Assembly (NCBI RefSeq): GCF_030406045.1
Contig: NZ_CP128988.1
Location: forward strand, 2,877,001-2,941,000
Direction of reading: 5' to 3'
From: Thiohalobacter sp. IOR34
Lineage (GTDB): Bacteria > Pseudomonadota > Gammaproteobacteria > Thiohalobacterales > Thiohalobacteraceae
DNA length: 64,000 nt
Notes under the pieces: model-generated
Database searches by the model: none
What the model was told of the DNA's origin: nothing
What the model saw: only the letters and a program-made list of their open reading frames with translations
Shown here: one piece after another, positions 1 to 7,436 of the stretch
How the letters are laid out: every line of letters begins with the position of its first letter
Numbering within the stretch: position 1 is the stretch's first letter
Made by a program: the position numbers and the translations under genes

Positions 1-2
1 TG

Positions 3-920
3 CTGTTCTATCCCGGCCAGGCGTCGCTGGAATGGGTGCTCAACGGTCGTGATCATGGTGGCGCCCGACCGCTCAAGGCCGGCGACCGCTGCTACGACTG
101 TCACGAGGGTGAGGAGGCAGACATCGGCGATCTGATCGTCTCCGGGGAGAAGGTGGAGCCCACCCCCATCCCCGGCAAGCGGGGCAGCATCCCGCTCAGC
201 GTCCAGGCCGCCCATGACAGTGACTATCTGTATCTGCGCTTCCAGTGGCCGGCTGGCGAACATACCCCGGCACCCTTCGTCGAGGGTGGCAAGATGGATC
301 CGGAAAACCCGATCAAGCTGGCGGTCATGCTCGCCACCGACGACGAGAAGGTGGAGTTTGCCGACCGCGCCGGCTGCTGGCAGACCTGCCATGCCGACCT
401 GCGGACCATGCCGGATACTCCGGATGCCGCCACCCTGGCCGCCAGTCCGCTGGCCCAGCGGCTCGATCTCGGCCAGGGCGTCACCAAGTACCTCAAGGAG
501 AGCCGCACTGCGCTGGAGATCAAGGGCAAGGGCGGCAAACCACGCGGCGGCTGGGACAAGCTGAAGGAGCAGGCCGAGATCGAGGCAGCCCTGAAGGACG
601 GCCGGTTCATGGACCTGCTGCGCTTCAATGCCGGCAGCGGCGTATCGGAGGACGGCTACATCCTGGCCGAACGCGTCATGCAGGGCGGCCAGGGCGTGGA
701 GTTCACTGGCCAGCTGAACGACGGCGTATGGACGGTGGAGATGAAGCGCAAGCTGGTCTCCGATCAGCCGGGCGACATCAGTCTGGCGACCGATCAGTGG
801 TACAACATCGGTTTCGCCATCCACGATGACTACACCAACAGCCGTTATCACCACGTCTCCCTGGGCCTGAAGCTCGGCTTCGATGACGAGGACGCGGAGA
901 TCAACGCCATCGCCCGCTGA
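3..920 (+). CDS. Haem-binding c-type cytochrome, ethylbenzene-dehydrogenase-gamma-like domain (5' partial)
   Basis: The frame is open through the left edge, so the N-terminus is missing; the GTG at 36 is internal. Two CxxCH haem c sites are visible, CYDCH near the start and CWQTCH about 90 residues later. The remainder resembles the ethylbenzene dehydrogenase-related haem-binding domain found in periplasmic or membrane-attached electron carriers. The C-terminal part (WYNIGFAIHDDY, then HHVSLGLKLG) fits that beta-sandwich. It is followed by a strong terminator and lies upstream of the nir genes, so a role in electron delivery to nitrite respiration is plausible but inferred. Family assignment is fairly confident; the physiological partner is unknown. 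Confidence 0.7.
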   Translation: MFYPGQASLEWVLNGRDHGGARPLKAGDRCYDCHEGEEADIGDLIVSGEKVEPTPIPGKRGSIPLSVQAAHDSDYLYLRFQWPAGEHTPAPFVEGGKMDPENPIKLAVMLATDDEKVEFADRAGCWQTCHADLRTMPDTPDAATLAASPLAQRLDLGQGVTKYLKESRTALEIKGKGGKPRGGWDKLKEQAEIEAALKDGRFMDLLRFNAGSGVSEDGYILAERVMQGGQGVEFTGQLNDGVWTVEMKRKLVSDQPGDISLATDQWYNIGFAIHDDYTNSRYHHVSLGLKLGFDDEDAEINAIAR

Positions 921-947
921 AACCGGCCCCTCCGGGCCACGGCTCCC

Positions 948-990
948 GGGGCCGCCGCGGATTGGCACCGTCGGCGGCCCCGGCCTTTTT
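948..990 (+). terminator. Rho-independent terminator
   Basis: A perfect 10-bp stem (GGGGCCGCCG at 948-957, CGGCGGCCCC at 972-981) is followed by GGCCTTTTT. It ends transcription of the partial cytochrome gene and separates it from the cupredoxin gene. Confidence 0.8.
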
Positions 991-1062
991 CGCACCTGCA
1001 CATCACCCCCCGGCTCGGCTATGCTTGGCGGCAGCGACCGCTCACGAAACAGGAACCGAGCC

Positions 1063-1398
1063 ATGAAAAAATGGAAAGCCATCCTCCTCCTGGCCTTGTC
1101 ACTGGGCCTGGCCGCCAGCCCTGCCGCAGCCGGCGGCGAGGATGTCGTGCTGGTCATCATCAAGGACTACAAATTCATCCCGGCCGAGGTCAGCATCCGG
1201 CGCGGCCAGACGGTGCGCTGGGAAAACCATGAAAAGCGCCAGTACCACAGCGTCTGGTTCGAGGCCCTGGGCGAACCCGAGCCGGATTACTTTTTCCCGG
1301 ATGAATCCTATGAACGAACCTTCGACCAGCCCGGCGACTTTCCCTACCGCTGCGGCCCCCATCCGGAGATGACTGGCGTGGTGCATGTCGGCGACTAG
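1063..1398 (+). CDS. Plastocyanin/azurin-like cupredoxin
   Basis: A 111-residue periplasmic blue-copper protein with a signal peptide (MKKWKAILLLALSLG, cleavage near AAAGG). The type 1 copper ligands are visible as His62 (QYHSV), Cys97, His100 and Met103 (CGPHPEM). I use the ATG at 1063 because it begins the signal peptide; a longer reading from 883 adds residues without signal character. Small cupredoxins shuttle electrons to nitrite and NO reductases, and the position between a haem protein and the nir genes fits that, but the actual partner cannot be read from sequence. Confidence 0.85.
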   Translation: MKKWKAILLLALSLGLAASPAAAGGEDVVLVIIKDYKFIPAEVSIRRGQTVRWENHEKRQYHSVWFEALGEPEPDYFFPDESYERTFDQPGDFPYRCGPHPEMTGVVHVGD

Positions 1399-1433
1399 CA
1401 ACCCGCATACTAGGGGCTGTTAACACCACGCCA

Positions 1434-1502
1434 ATCGCGGCCTGGAGGCCGCTCCTACGGGGCATGGCGGCACCCTGGTAGGAGCGGCCTCCAGGCCGCG
1501 AT
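1434..1502. repeat. REP inverted pair (REPIN) upstream of nirE
   Basis: Two inverted REP arms of about 25 bp (1434-1458 and 1478-1502) with the core GCGGCCTGGAGGCCGC and a GTAG/CTAC end, separated by a 19-bp spacer (GGGGCATGGCGGCACCCTG). The left flank (CTGTTAACACCACGCCA) and right flank (CCCCGGCGGGTCC) recur at other pairs in the window, so the mobile unit is about 120 bp. Confidence 0.85.
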
Positions 1503-1557
1503 CCCCGGCGGGTCCGGCCACGCCATCATCCGGGGCCGGATGCAATATGCGGGCAGC

Positions 1558-1736
1558 TAGCCCGGATAGTGCACCAAGGCGGCGTGCATGAATGGGGGTC
1601 GTGCTGTAATACAGGGACGATATGGCCATGAAAGGTACCTTGGGCGGGTTACGGTTTGTGCCTGTTCGATGTCAGGCCGAATCTGGCAAGGCAGCCTCGC
1701 CCTGGGCATCGAATCCTTGGTGCACTATCCGGGCTA
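1558..1736. mobile_element. MITE, 179-bp copy with perfect 22-bp terminal inverted repeats
   Basis: The ends at 1558-1579 (starting TAGCCCGGATAGTGCACC) and 1715-1736 are perfect reverse complements. The interior shares stretches with other copies in the window (for example GGTTTGTGCCTGTTCGA, CGAATCTGGCAAG) but in the opposite orientation. It carries no transposase, so it would need one in trans. With the adjacent REPIN it fills most of the gap between the cupredoxin gene and nirE. Confidence 0.8.
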
Positions 1737-1885
1737 GGCCGATGAATTCCCCGGCCAATCAGGCGGTTAAACAGTTGATGTACGTCAATGTCGACGACCG
1801 CCCCTTGCCCCAGACTGAATCCTGACGCAGATCTGTTTCACGAGCCGGCTGGCCTCTGCCGCCGGGCGGAGAACATCGAACGGAC

Positions 1886-2671
1886 ATGACCACGAAACCC
1901 CGTGTCTACCTGGTGGGAGCCGGGCCCGGCGACCCGGAGCTGCTCACCGTCAAGGCCCTGCGGCTGATCCAGCAGGCCGAGGTGGTGGTCTACGACCGCC
2001 TGGTCTCCGACGAGATCCTCGAACTCGTCCCCGCCGGCACCAAGCGCATCTACGTCGGCAAGGCCCCAGGCCATCACCACATGGGCCAGGAGGCCATCAA
2101 CGAGCTGCTGCTGGGCCTGGTCCGCAGCGGCCACCGGGTGGTCCGCCTCAAGGGCGGCGATCCCTTCATCTTCGGCCGCGGCAGCGAGGAGGCCCTGTAT
2201 CTGGTGCGTCATGGCGTGGACTTCGAGGTGGTACCCGGAATCACGGCTGCTGCCGCCTGCAGCGCCTATGCAGGCATTCCCCTCACCCACCGCGGACTGG
2301 CGCGCAGCGTGCGCCTGATCACCGGCCACTGCCGGTCCAACGAACCCCTGGAACTCGACTGGGCCAGCCTGGCCGATCCACAGACCACCCTGGTGTTCTA
2401 CATGGGTCTGGCGAACCTGGATCAGCTGCGCCAGGGTCTGATCGACGCCGGACTGGACGCCGCCACCCCGGCCGCGCTGGTGGAAAAGGGCACCACTGCC
2501 GCCCAGCGGCGCATCTGCGGCACGCTCGACCGGCTGCCGCAGCTGGCCCGCGAACACGAATTCAGCGCCCCCACCCTGGTCATCGTCGGCCCGGTGGTCG
2601 AATTCGCTGACCAGCTGGACTGGTTCAGCCCGGAACAACAGGACTATGCGCAACAGGCTCTCGAAATCTAG
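1886..2671 (+). CDS. nirE: Uroporphyrinogen-III C-methyltransferase (SUMT)
   Basis: Uses SAM to methylate uroporphyrinogen III at C2 and C7, giving precorrin-2, the entry point to sirohaem and haem d1. The 261-residue length is that of a single-domain SUMT. Family motifs are visible: VGAGPGDPELLT near the N-terminus, VVYDRLV, and the SAM-loop GGDPFIFGRG near residue 94. Its position as first gene of a haem d1 cluster argues for the dedicated NirE rather than a cobalamin CobA, though the families overlap. Its 3' end overlaps the next gene by 26 bp. No clear FNR box is seen upstream. Confidence 0.9.
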   Translation: MTTKPRVYLVGAGPGDPELLTVKALRLIQQAEVVVYDRLVSDEILELVPAGTKRIYVGKAPGHHHMGQEAINELLLGLVRSGHRVVRLKGGDPFIFGRGSEEALYLVRHGVDFEVVPGITAAAACSAYAGIPLTHRGLARSVRLITGHCRSNEPLELDWASLADPQTTLVFYMGLANLDQLRQGLIDAGLDAATPAALVEKGTTAAQRRICGTLDRLPQLAREHEFSAPTLVIVGPVVEFADQLDWFSPEQQDYAQQALEI

Positions 2672-2987
2672 CCTGCTCCTCCTCGGCCTGCTGTGGCTTG
2701 GCCCGGCGCTGGCGGCCATGGCCGTGGCCGAGGTCGACGCCCAGCGCCAGAGCGAACTGCAACACCTGCTGCGCCACGACTGCGGCTCCTGCCACGGCAT
2801 GACCCTCAAGGGCGGCCTGGGGCCGGCGCTGCTGCCGCAGCAGCTGGCCAACAAGTCCGACGAGCTGCTGCTGAACACCATCCTCTTCGGCCGCGCGGGC
2901 ACCGCCATGCCGCCCTGGGGCAAGCTGATCAGCGAGGCCGACGCCCGTTATCTGGTGCAGCTGCTGCGCCAGGGGGGACAGCGATGA
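2646..2987 (+). CDS. nirC: Small monohaem c-type cytochrome, NirC-like
   Basis: A 113-residue periplasmic protein: signal peptide over the first ~24 residues, one haem site (Cys46, Cys49, His50 in CGSCH) and a probable Met ligand in GTAMPPWG. It overlaps nirE by 26 bp and nirF by 4 bp (ATGA), indicating translational coupling. NirC-type cytochromes can donate electrons to cytochrome cd1 or act in late haem d1 maturation. The name rests on size and position immediately before nirF. Confidence 0.8.
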   Translation: MRNRLSKSSLLLLGLLWLGPALAAMAVAEVDAQRQSELQHLLRHDCGSCHGMTLKGGLGPALLPQQLANKSDELLLNTILFGRAGTAMPPWGKLISEADARYLVQLLRQGGQR

Positions 2988-4171
2988 ACCGCCGCCTGGC
3001 CGGCTGGCTGCTGGGCCTCGCCCTGTCACTGCTCGCCGGCTGTGCCCAGTTCGGCGGCACGGCGCTGCGCGGTACCGGCGACCTCGGCCTGGTGGTGGAA
3101 CGCGCCACCGGCTCGCTGCTGGTGGTCGATACCACGACGCGCCGCGAGCTCGGGCGCATCACCGGGCTGGGCGACCTGTCGCATGCCTCAATCGTCTTCT
3201 CCCGCGACGAACGCTACGGCTACGTGTTCGGCCGCGACGGTGGCCTGACCAAGGTCGACCTGCTCGAACGGCGCATCGTCAAGCGCATCCTCCAGTCCGG
3301 CAACAGCATCGGCGGCGCCATCTCCCAGGACGGCCGTCTGGTGGCAGTCTCCAACTACACGCCCGGCGGGGTGCGCATCTTCGACGCCGGCGACCTGCAC
3401 CTGGTGGCCGACCTGCCGAGCGCAACCGCAGGCGGCAAGGGCGCCAAGGCGGTGGGCCTGGTCGATGCCCCGGACCAGCGTTTCGTGTTCAGCCTGTTCG
3501 AGACCGGCGAGATCCGCATCGCCGATCTCAGCGACCCGCAACGGCCGCGGCTACAGCGCTTCACCGGCATCGGCCGCCAGCCCTACGATGCCCTGATCTC
3601 GCCCGACGGCCGCTACTACATGGCCGGGCTGTTCGGCGAGGACGGCCTGGCGCTGCTCGACCTCTGGCACCCGGAACGCGGTGTGCGCCGGGTGCTCCGC
3701 GACTACGGCCGCGGCGAGCGCAAGCTGCCGGTCTACAAGATGCCTCACCTGGAGGGCTGGGCCAGCGCCGGCCAGTACTATTTCGTGCCGGCGGTCGGAC
3801 ATCACGAGGTACTGGTCATCGACCGTCACGACTGGCACGAGGTCAAGCGCATCCCGGTGCATGGCCAGCCGGTGTTCGTCATGGCCCGCCCCGACGGCCG
3901 CCAGGTATGGGTCAACTTCGCCCACCCGCGGAACGACACCGTACAGGTGATCGACGTCGACCGCCTGCAGGTGGTCCACCAGATGCGGCCCGGCAAGGCG
4001 GTGCTGCACATGGAATTCACGCCGCGCGGCGAGCAGGTCTGGATCTCGGTACGCGACGAGGACCGCATCGACGTCTACGACACGCGCCGTTTCGAGCGCC
4101 TGGCCAGCCTGCCGGCCCGGGCGCCGAGCGGCATCTTCTTCACCGCGCGCGCCCACCGCATCGGGCTTTGA
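2984..4171 (+). CDS. nirF: Haem d1 biosynthesis lipoprotein NirF
   Basis: A 395-residue beta-propeller protein related to the d1 domain of nitrite reductase. It begins with a lipoprotein signal (LSLLAGC), placing it at the periplasmic face of a membrane. Repeated blades with VIDVDR and VYDTRR type strands are visible. NirF is required for a late step of haem d1 synthesis, and in characterised denitrifiers binds a d1 precursor. The ATG at 2984 overlaps the nirC stop; an open frame extends upstream but lacks the signal peptide. Confidence 0.92.
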   Translation: MNRRLAGWLLGLALSLLAGCAQFGGTALRGTGDLGLVVERATGSLLVVDTTTRRELGRITGLGDLSHASIVFSRDERYGYVFGRDGGLTKVDLLERRIVKRILQSGNSIGGAISQDGRLVAVSNYTPGGVRIFDAGDLHLVADLPSATAGGKGAKAVGLVDAPDQRFVFSLFETGEIRIADLSDPQRPRLQRFTGIGRQPYDALISPDGRYYMAGLFGEDGLALLDLWHPERGVRRVLRDYGRGERKLPVYKMPHLEGWASAGQYYFVPAVGHHEVLVIDRHDWHEVKRIPVHGQPVFVMARPDGRQVWVNFAHPRNDTVQVIDVDRLQVVHQMRPGKAVLHMEFTPRGEQVWISVRDEDRIDVYDTRRFERLASLPARAPSGIFFTARAHRIGL

Positions 4172-4184
4172 GAGGGTGAACCTG

Positions 4185-4670
4185 ATGAGCCATCGCAGCA
4201 CCAGCCACGACGCACTGCAGCCCGGCCCCCTGGAGCGCCGCCTGCTGAACGACTTCCAGCGCGGCCTGCCGCTGACCCCGCGGCCCTTCGCGGCCATGGC
4301 CGAACGCCTGGGAGTGAGCGAGGAGGCGGTGCTGGATGCGCTGCAGGCCCTGCAGGCGGCCGGCGCCGTGGCCCGCGTCGGGCCGGTGCTCGACCCGCAC
4401 CGCGTCGGCGCCAGCACCCTGGCGGCCATGGCCGTGCCTGCGGAACGGCTGGAGGCGGTCGCCGCCCGGGTCAGCGCCTGCACCGCGGTCAACCACAACT
4501 ACGAGCGCGAGCATGCCTTCAACCTCTGGTTCGTGGCCACGGCGGAGGACGAGGCGGCGCTGGCCGAGGTGCTGGACGGCATCGAACGCGACACCGGCTG
4601 CGCCGTCATGGCCCTGCCGATGGAGCAGGACTATCACATCGACCTGGGGTTCGAACTGCAATGGCGATGA
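4185..4670 (+). CDS. nirD: Sirohaem decarboxylase subunit NirD (AsnC/Lrp fold)
   Basis: With NirL, NirG and NirH it forms the enzyme that decarboxylates sirohaem to 12,18-didecarboxysirohaem. About 161 residues with an N-terminal winged-helix AsnC-like region and a C-terminal domain carrying NHNYEREH and NLWFV, the signature of the D/G type. The ATG at 4185 has GAGAGGG 8 bp upstream; an in-frame GTG at 4176 is less well placed. It overlaps the next gene by 10 bp. Despite the fold it is an enzyme subunit here, not a regulator. Confidence 0.9.
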   Translation: MSHRSTSHDALQPGPLERRLLNDFQRGLPLTPRPFAAMAERLGVSEEAVLDALQALQAAGAVARVGPVLDPHRVGASTLAAMAVPAERLEAVAARVSACTAVNHNYEREHAFNLWFVATAEDEAALAEVLDGIERDTGCAVMALPMEQDYHIDLGFELQWR

Positions 4671-5236
4671 GCAGACCGGGCAGAACACCGCTGGCCGCCG
4701 ACGACCGGCGGCTGATCGAGGCCATCCAGCGCGGCCTGCCGCTGGTGGCGCGCCCCTATGCCGCGGTCGGCGAGCGCCTCGGCATGAGCGAGGGGGAGGT
4801 GCTGGCCCGCCTCGCCAGGCTGCTGGAGGACGGCGTGATCAAGCGCCTCGGGGTGGTGGTCCGCCACCGGGAACTCGGCTACCGGGCCAACGCCATGGTG
4901 GTCTGGGACGTGCCGGACGCGACGGTCGACCGCCTTGGCCAGTGCCTCGGCCAGTTCGAGTTCGTGACCCTCTGCTACCGCCGGCCACGCCGCCTGCCGG
5001 ACTGGCCCTACAACCTGTTCTGCATGATCCATGGCAAGGACCGGGCCGCGGTGCTGGACAAGGTCGACTTCCTGGTCGAGCGCTGCGGCCTGCAGGGCAT
5101 CGCCCGCGAGGTGCTGTTCAGCGGTCGCCGCTTCAAGCAGCGCGGCGCCATCTACCGGGCGCCGCAGCAACGGACCCTGAGCGGCAACGCCTCCGGGCCC
5201 GACACCCCCGCCCCGCAACTGCTGCCGGCCTGGTGA
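4661..5236 (+). CDS. nirL: Sirohaem decarboxylase subunit NirL (AsnC/Lrp fold)
   Basis: A 191-residue AsnC-fold protein of the L/H type, recognised by CYRRPRRLPDWPYNLF. It pairs with NirD. The C-terminus carries about 25 extra low-complexity residues (SGNASGPDTPAPQLLPAW) not seen in NirH. The start is ATG at 4661 (another ATG at 4667), inside the end of nirD. The four subunits are separate genes, as in Pseudomonas aeruginosa, rather than D-L fusions. Confidence 0.88.
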   Translation: MAMSRPGRTPLAADDRRLIEAIQRGLPLVARPYAAVGERLGMSEGEVLARLARLLEDGVIKRLGVVVRHRELGYRANAMVVWDVPDATVDRLGQCLGQFEFVTLCYRRPRRLPDWPYNLFCMIHGKDRAAVLDKVDFLVERCGLQGIAREVLFSGRRFKQRGAIYRAPQQRTLSGNASGPDTPAPQLLPAW

Positions 5237-5239
5237 ACG

Positions 5240-5707
5240 ATGCAGGCGCGAGAGGACATCCCGCTGGACGACACCGACCGCCGCATCATCAATGCGCTGC
5301 AGGGCGGCTTCCCCGTCTGCGAACGCCCCTACGCCGAGGCGGCCGCCGGGCTGGGTCTCGACGAAGCCGAACTCATCCGCCGCATCGATGCCCTGCTGGA
5401 GGCCGGCCTGCTGTCCCGCTTCGGCCCCATGTACCACGCCGAGCGCCTCGGCGGCGGCCTGACCCTGGCCGCCATGCGGGTGGCGGAAGACGACTTCGAG
5501 AGTGTCGCCGAACAGGTCAACCGCTACCCCGAGGTGGCACACAACTACCGGCGCGACCACGAACTCAACATGTGGTTCGTGCTCGCCACCGAGACGCCGG
5601 AACGCATCGACGAGGTGATCGCCGACATCCAGGCGCGCACCGGCTACCGGGTGTACAACATGCCCAAGCGTGACGAATTCTTCGTCGGCCTGAGGTTCGA
5701 GCTGTGA
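5240..5707 (+). CDS. nirG: Sirohaem decarboxylase subunit NirG (AsnC/Lrp fold)
   Basis: A 155-residue paralogue of NirD with the same signature (AHNYRRDHELNMWFV). It starts 3 bp after the nirL stop and its TGA overlaps the GTG start of nirH (GTGA), so translation is coupled. The G+H pair is believed to complete the four-component sirohaem decarboxylase; the assignment follows from the D-L-G-H order and the motif type. Confidence 0.88.
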   Translation: MQAREDIPLDDTDRRIINALQGGFPVCERPYAEAAAGLGLDEAELIRRIDALLEAGLLSRFGPMYHAERLGGGLTLAAMRVAEDDFESVAEQVNRYPEVAHNYRRDHELNMWFVLATETPERIDEVIADIQARTGYRVYNMPKRDEFFVGLRFEL

Positions 5708-6222
5708 ACCGGGCCGCCGAACAGATCCCGCCGCAGGCCACCCCGGCCCCGCTCGACGACATCGACCGGGCCATCGTGGTCGCCACCCAGGCCGGCCTGC
5801 CGCGCACGCCGCGCCCCTACCACGAGATCGCCGAGCGGCTCGGTCTGGAAGCGGAGGAGGTCATGCGCCGCCTGCAGGCCATGCTGGAACGCGGCATCAT
5901 CCGCCGCATCGGCGCGGTGCCCAACCATTACCGGCTTGGCTTCCGCGGCAACGGCATGTCGGTGTGGGACGTACCCGACCGCCAGGTGCGCGAGATCGGC
6001 GAGCGCATCGGCGCGCTGGATTTCGTCAGCCACTGCTACCACCGGCCGCGCCAGCTCCCGGACTGGCCCTACAACCTGTTCGCCATGGTCCACGGCCGCG
6101 ACCGCATCGAGGTCAGGAACAAGGTACTGCGCATCGCCGAGATGATCGGCGACGCCTGCCGCCAGCACGACGTTTTGTTCAGTACGCGCATCCTCAAGAA
6201 GACCGGACTGCGCATCGGCTGA
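5704..6222 (+). CDS. nirH: Sirohaem decarboxylase subunit NirH (AsnC/Lrp fold)
   Basis: A 172-residue L/H-type paralogue with CYHRPRQLPDWPYNLF, closely matching the NirL motif. The start is GTG at 5704, overlapping the nirG stop. The nirJ ATG follows 11 bp after its stop, preceded by GAGGACAG as a weak ribosome site. Confidence 0.88.
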   Translation: MNRAAEQIPPQATPAPLDDIDRAIVVATQAGLPRTPRPYHEIAERLGLEAEEVMRRLQAMLERGIIRRIGAVPNHYRLGFRGNGMSVWDVPDRQVREIGERIGALDFVSHCYHRPRQLPDWPYNLFAMVHGRDRIEVRNKVLRIAEMIGDACRQHDVLFSTRILKKTGLRIG

Positions 6223-6232
6223 GGACAGACCC

Positions 6233-7435
6233 ATGTTCCGTATCACCCAGTATCTGCAGACCCTGACCGACGACCGTCCGCCCGGCCCCAGGCGCACCCC
6301 GCCCGGCCCGGTGGTGATCTGGAACCTGGTGCGGCGCTGCAACCTGACCTGCAAACACTGCTACTCCATCTCCGCCGACAAGGACTTCCCCGGCGAGCTG
6401 TCCAGCGACGAGGTCTATGCGGTGATGGAGGATCTGAAGGACTACGGCGTGCCGGTGCTGATCCTCTCCGGCGGCGAGCCGCTGCTGCGCCCCGACATCT
6501 ACGACATCTCGCGGCGCGCCAAGGCACTGGGCTTCTACGTCGGCCTGTCGACCAACGGCACCCTGATCGACGAGGACAACATCGAGGCCATCGCCGCTAT
6601 CGGCTACGACTATGTGGGCATCAGCATCGATGGCCTGCGCGAGACCCACGACCGCTTCCGCCGCCGGGCCGGCGCCTTCGACGAATCGCTGCGCGGCATC
6701 CGCCTGTGCCGCGAGCACGGCATCAAGGTCGGGCTGCGCTTCACCCTCACCCAGGACAATGCCCACGAACTGTCCCAGGTGCTGCAGCTGATGGAGGCCG
6801 AGGCGATCGACAAGTTCTACCTCTCGCATCTCAACTACGCCGGCCGCGGCAACCGCAACCGCAAGGACGACGTGGTCCACCAGATGACCCGCGAGGCCAT
6901 GGACCTGCTGTTCGACACCGCCTGGCGGCACATCCAGGCCGGCCGGCCGCGCGAGTTCGTCACCGGCAACAACGACGCCGACGGTGTCTATCTGCTGCAA
7001 TGGGCGCAGCGCCACGTGCCCGAACGGGTGGCGGCACTGCGCCAGCGGCTGGCCCAGTGGGGCGGCAACGCCTCGGGGCTGTGGATCGCCAACATCGACA
7101 ACCTCGGCGACGTCCATCCCGATACCTTCTGGTGGGACTACCGGCTCGGCAACGTGCGCGAACGCCCCTTCTCCGAGATCTGGGAGGACCGCTCGGACCC
7201 GCTGATGGCCGGCTTCAAGCAGCAGCCGCGGCCGGTCACCGGACGCTGCGCCGAGTGCCGGCACCTCGACATCTGCGGCGGCAACACCCGGGTCCGCGCC
7301 TGGCAGCTGACCGGCGACCCCTGGGCCGAGGACCCGGCCTGTTACCTGACCGACGAGGAGATCGGCGCCAGCGGCCGCGGCGAACGCCTCAGGCTGACCC
7401 CCTACCGGCGGACAACACGCGTCGAGCGTGCCTGA
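6233..7435 (+). CDS. nirJ: Haem d1 biosynthesis radical SAM protein NirJ
   Basis: A 400-residue cytoplasmic radical SAM enzyme that removes propionate side chains from didecarboxysirohaem to install the oxo groups of haem d1. The [4Fe-4S]-SAM motif is Cys36, Cys40, Cys43 (CNLTCKHC), followed by LSGGEPLLR. A C-terminal cysteine region (CAECRHLDICGGN and a later Cys in PACYL) suggests an auxiliary cluster of SPASM type. Length and context match NirJ closely. Its end overlaps the alternative GTG start of the next frame. Confidence 0.95.
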   Translation: MFRITQYLQTLTDDRPPGPRRTPPGPVVIWNLVRRCNLTCKHCYSISADKDFPGELSSDEVYAVMEDLKDYGVPVLILSGGEPLLRPDIYDISRRAKALGFYVGLSTNGTLIDEDNIEAIAAIGYDYVGISIDGLRETHDRFRRRAGAFDESLRGIRLCREHGIKVGLRFTLTQDNAHELSQVLQLMEAEAIDKFYLSHLNYAGRGNRNRKDDVVHQMTREAMDLLFDTAWRHIQAGRPREFVTGNNDADGVYLLQWAQRHVPERVAALRQRLAQWGGNASGLWIANIDNLGDVHPDTFWWDYRLGNVRERPFSEIWEDRSDPLMAGFKQQPRPVTGRCAECRHLDICGGNTRVRAWQLTGDPWAEDPACYLTDEEIGASGRGERLRLTPYRRTTRVERA

Positions 7436-7436
7436 G

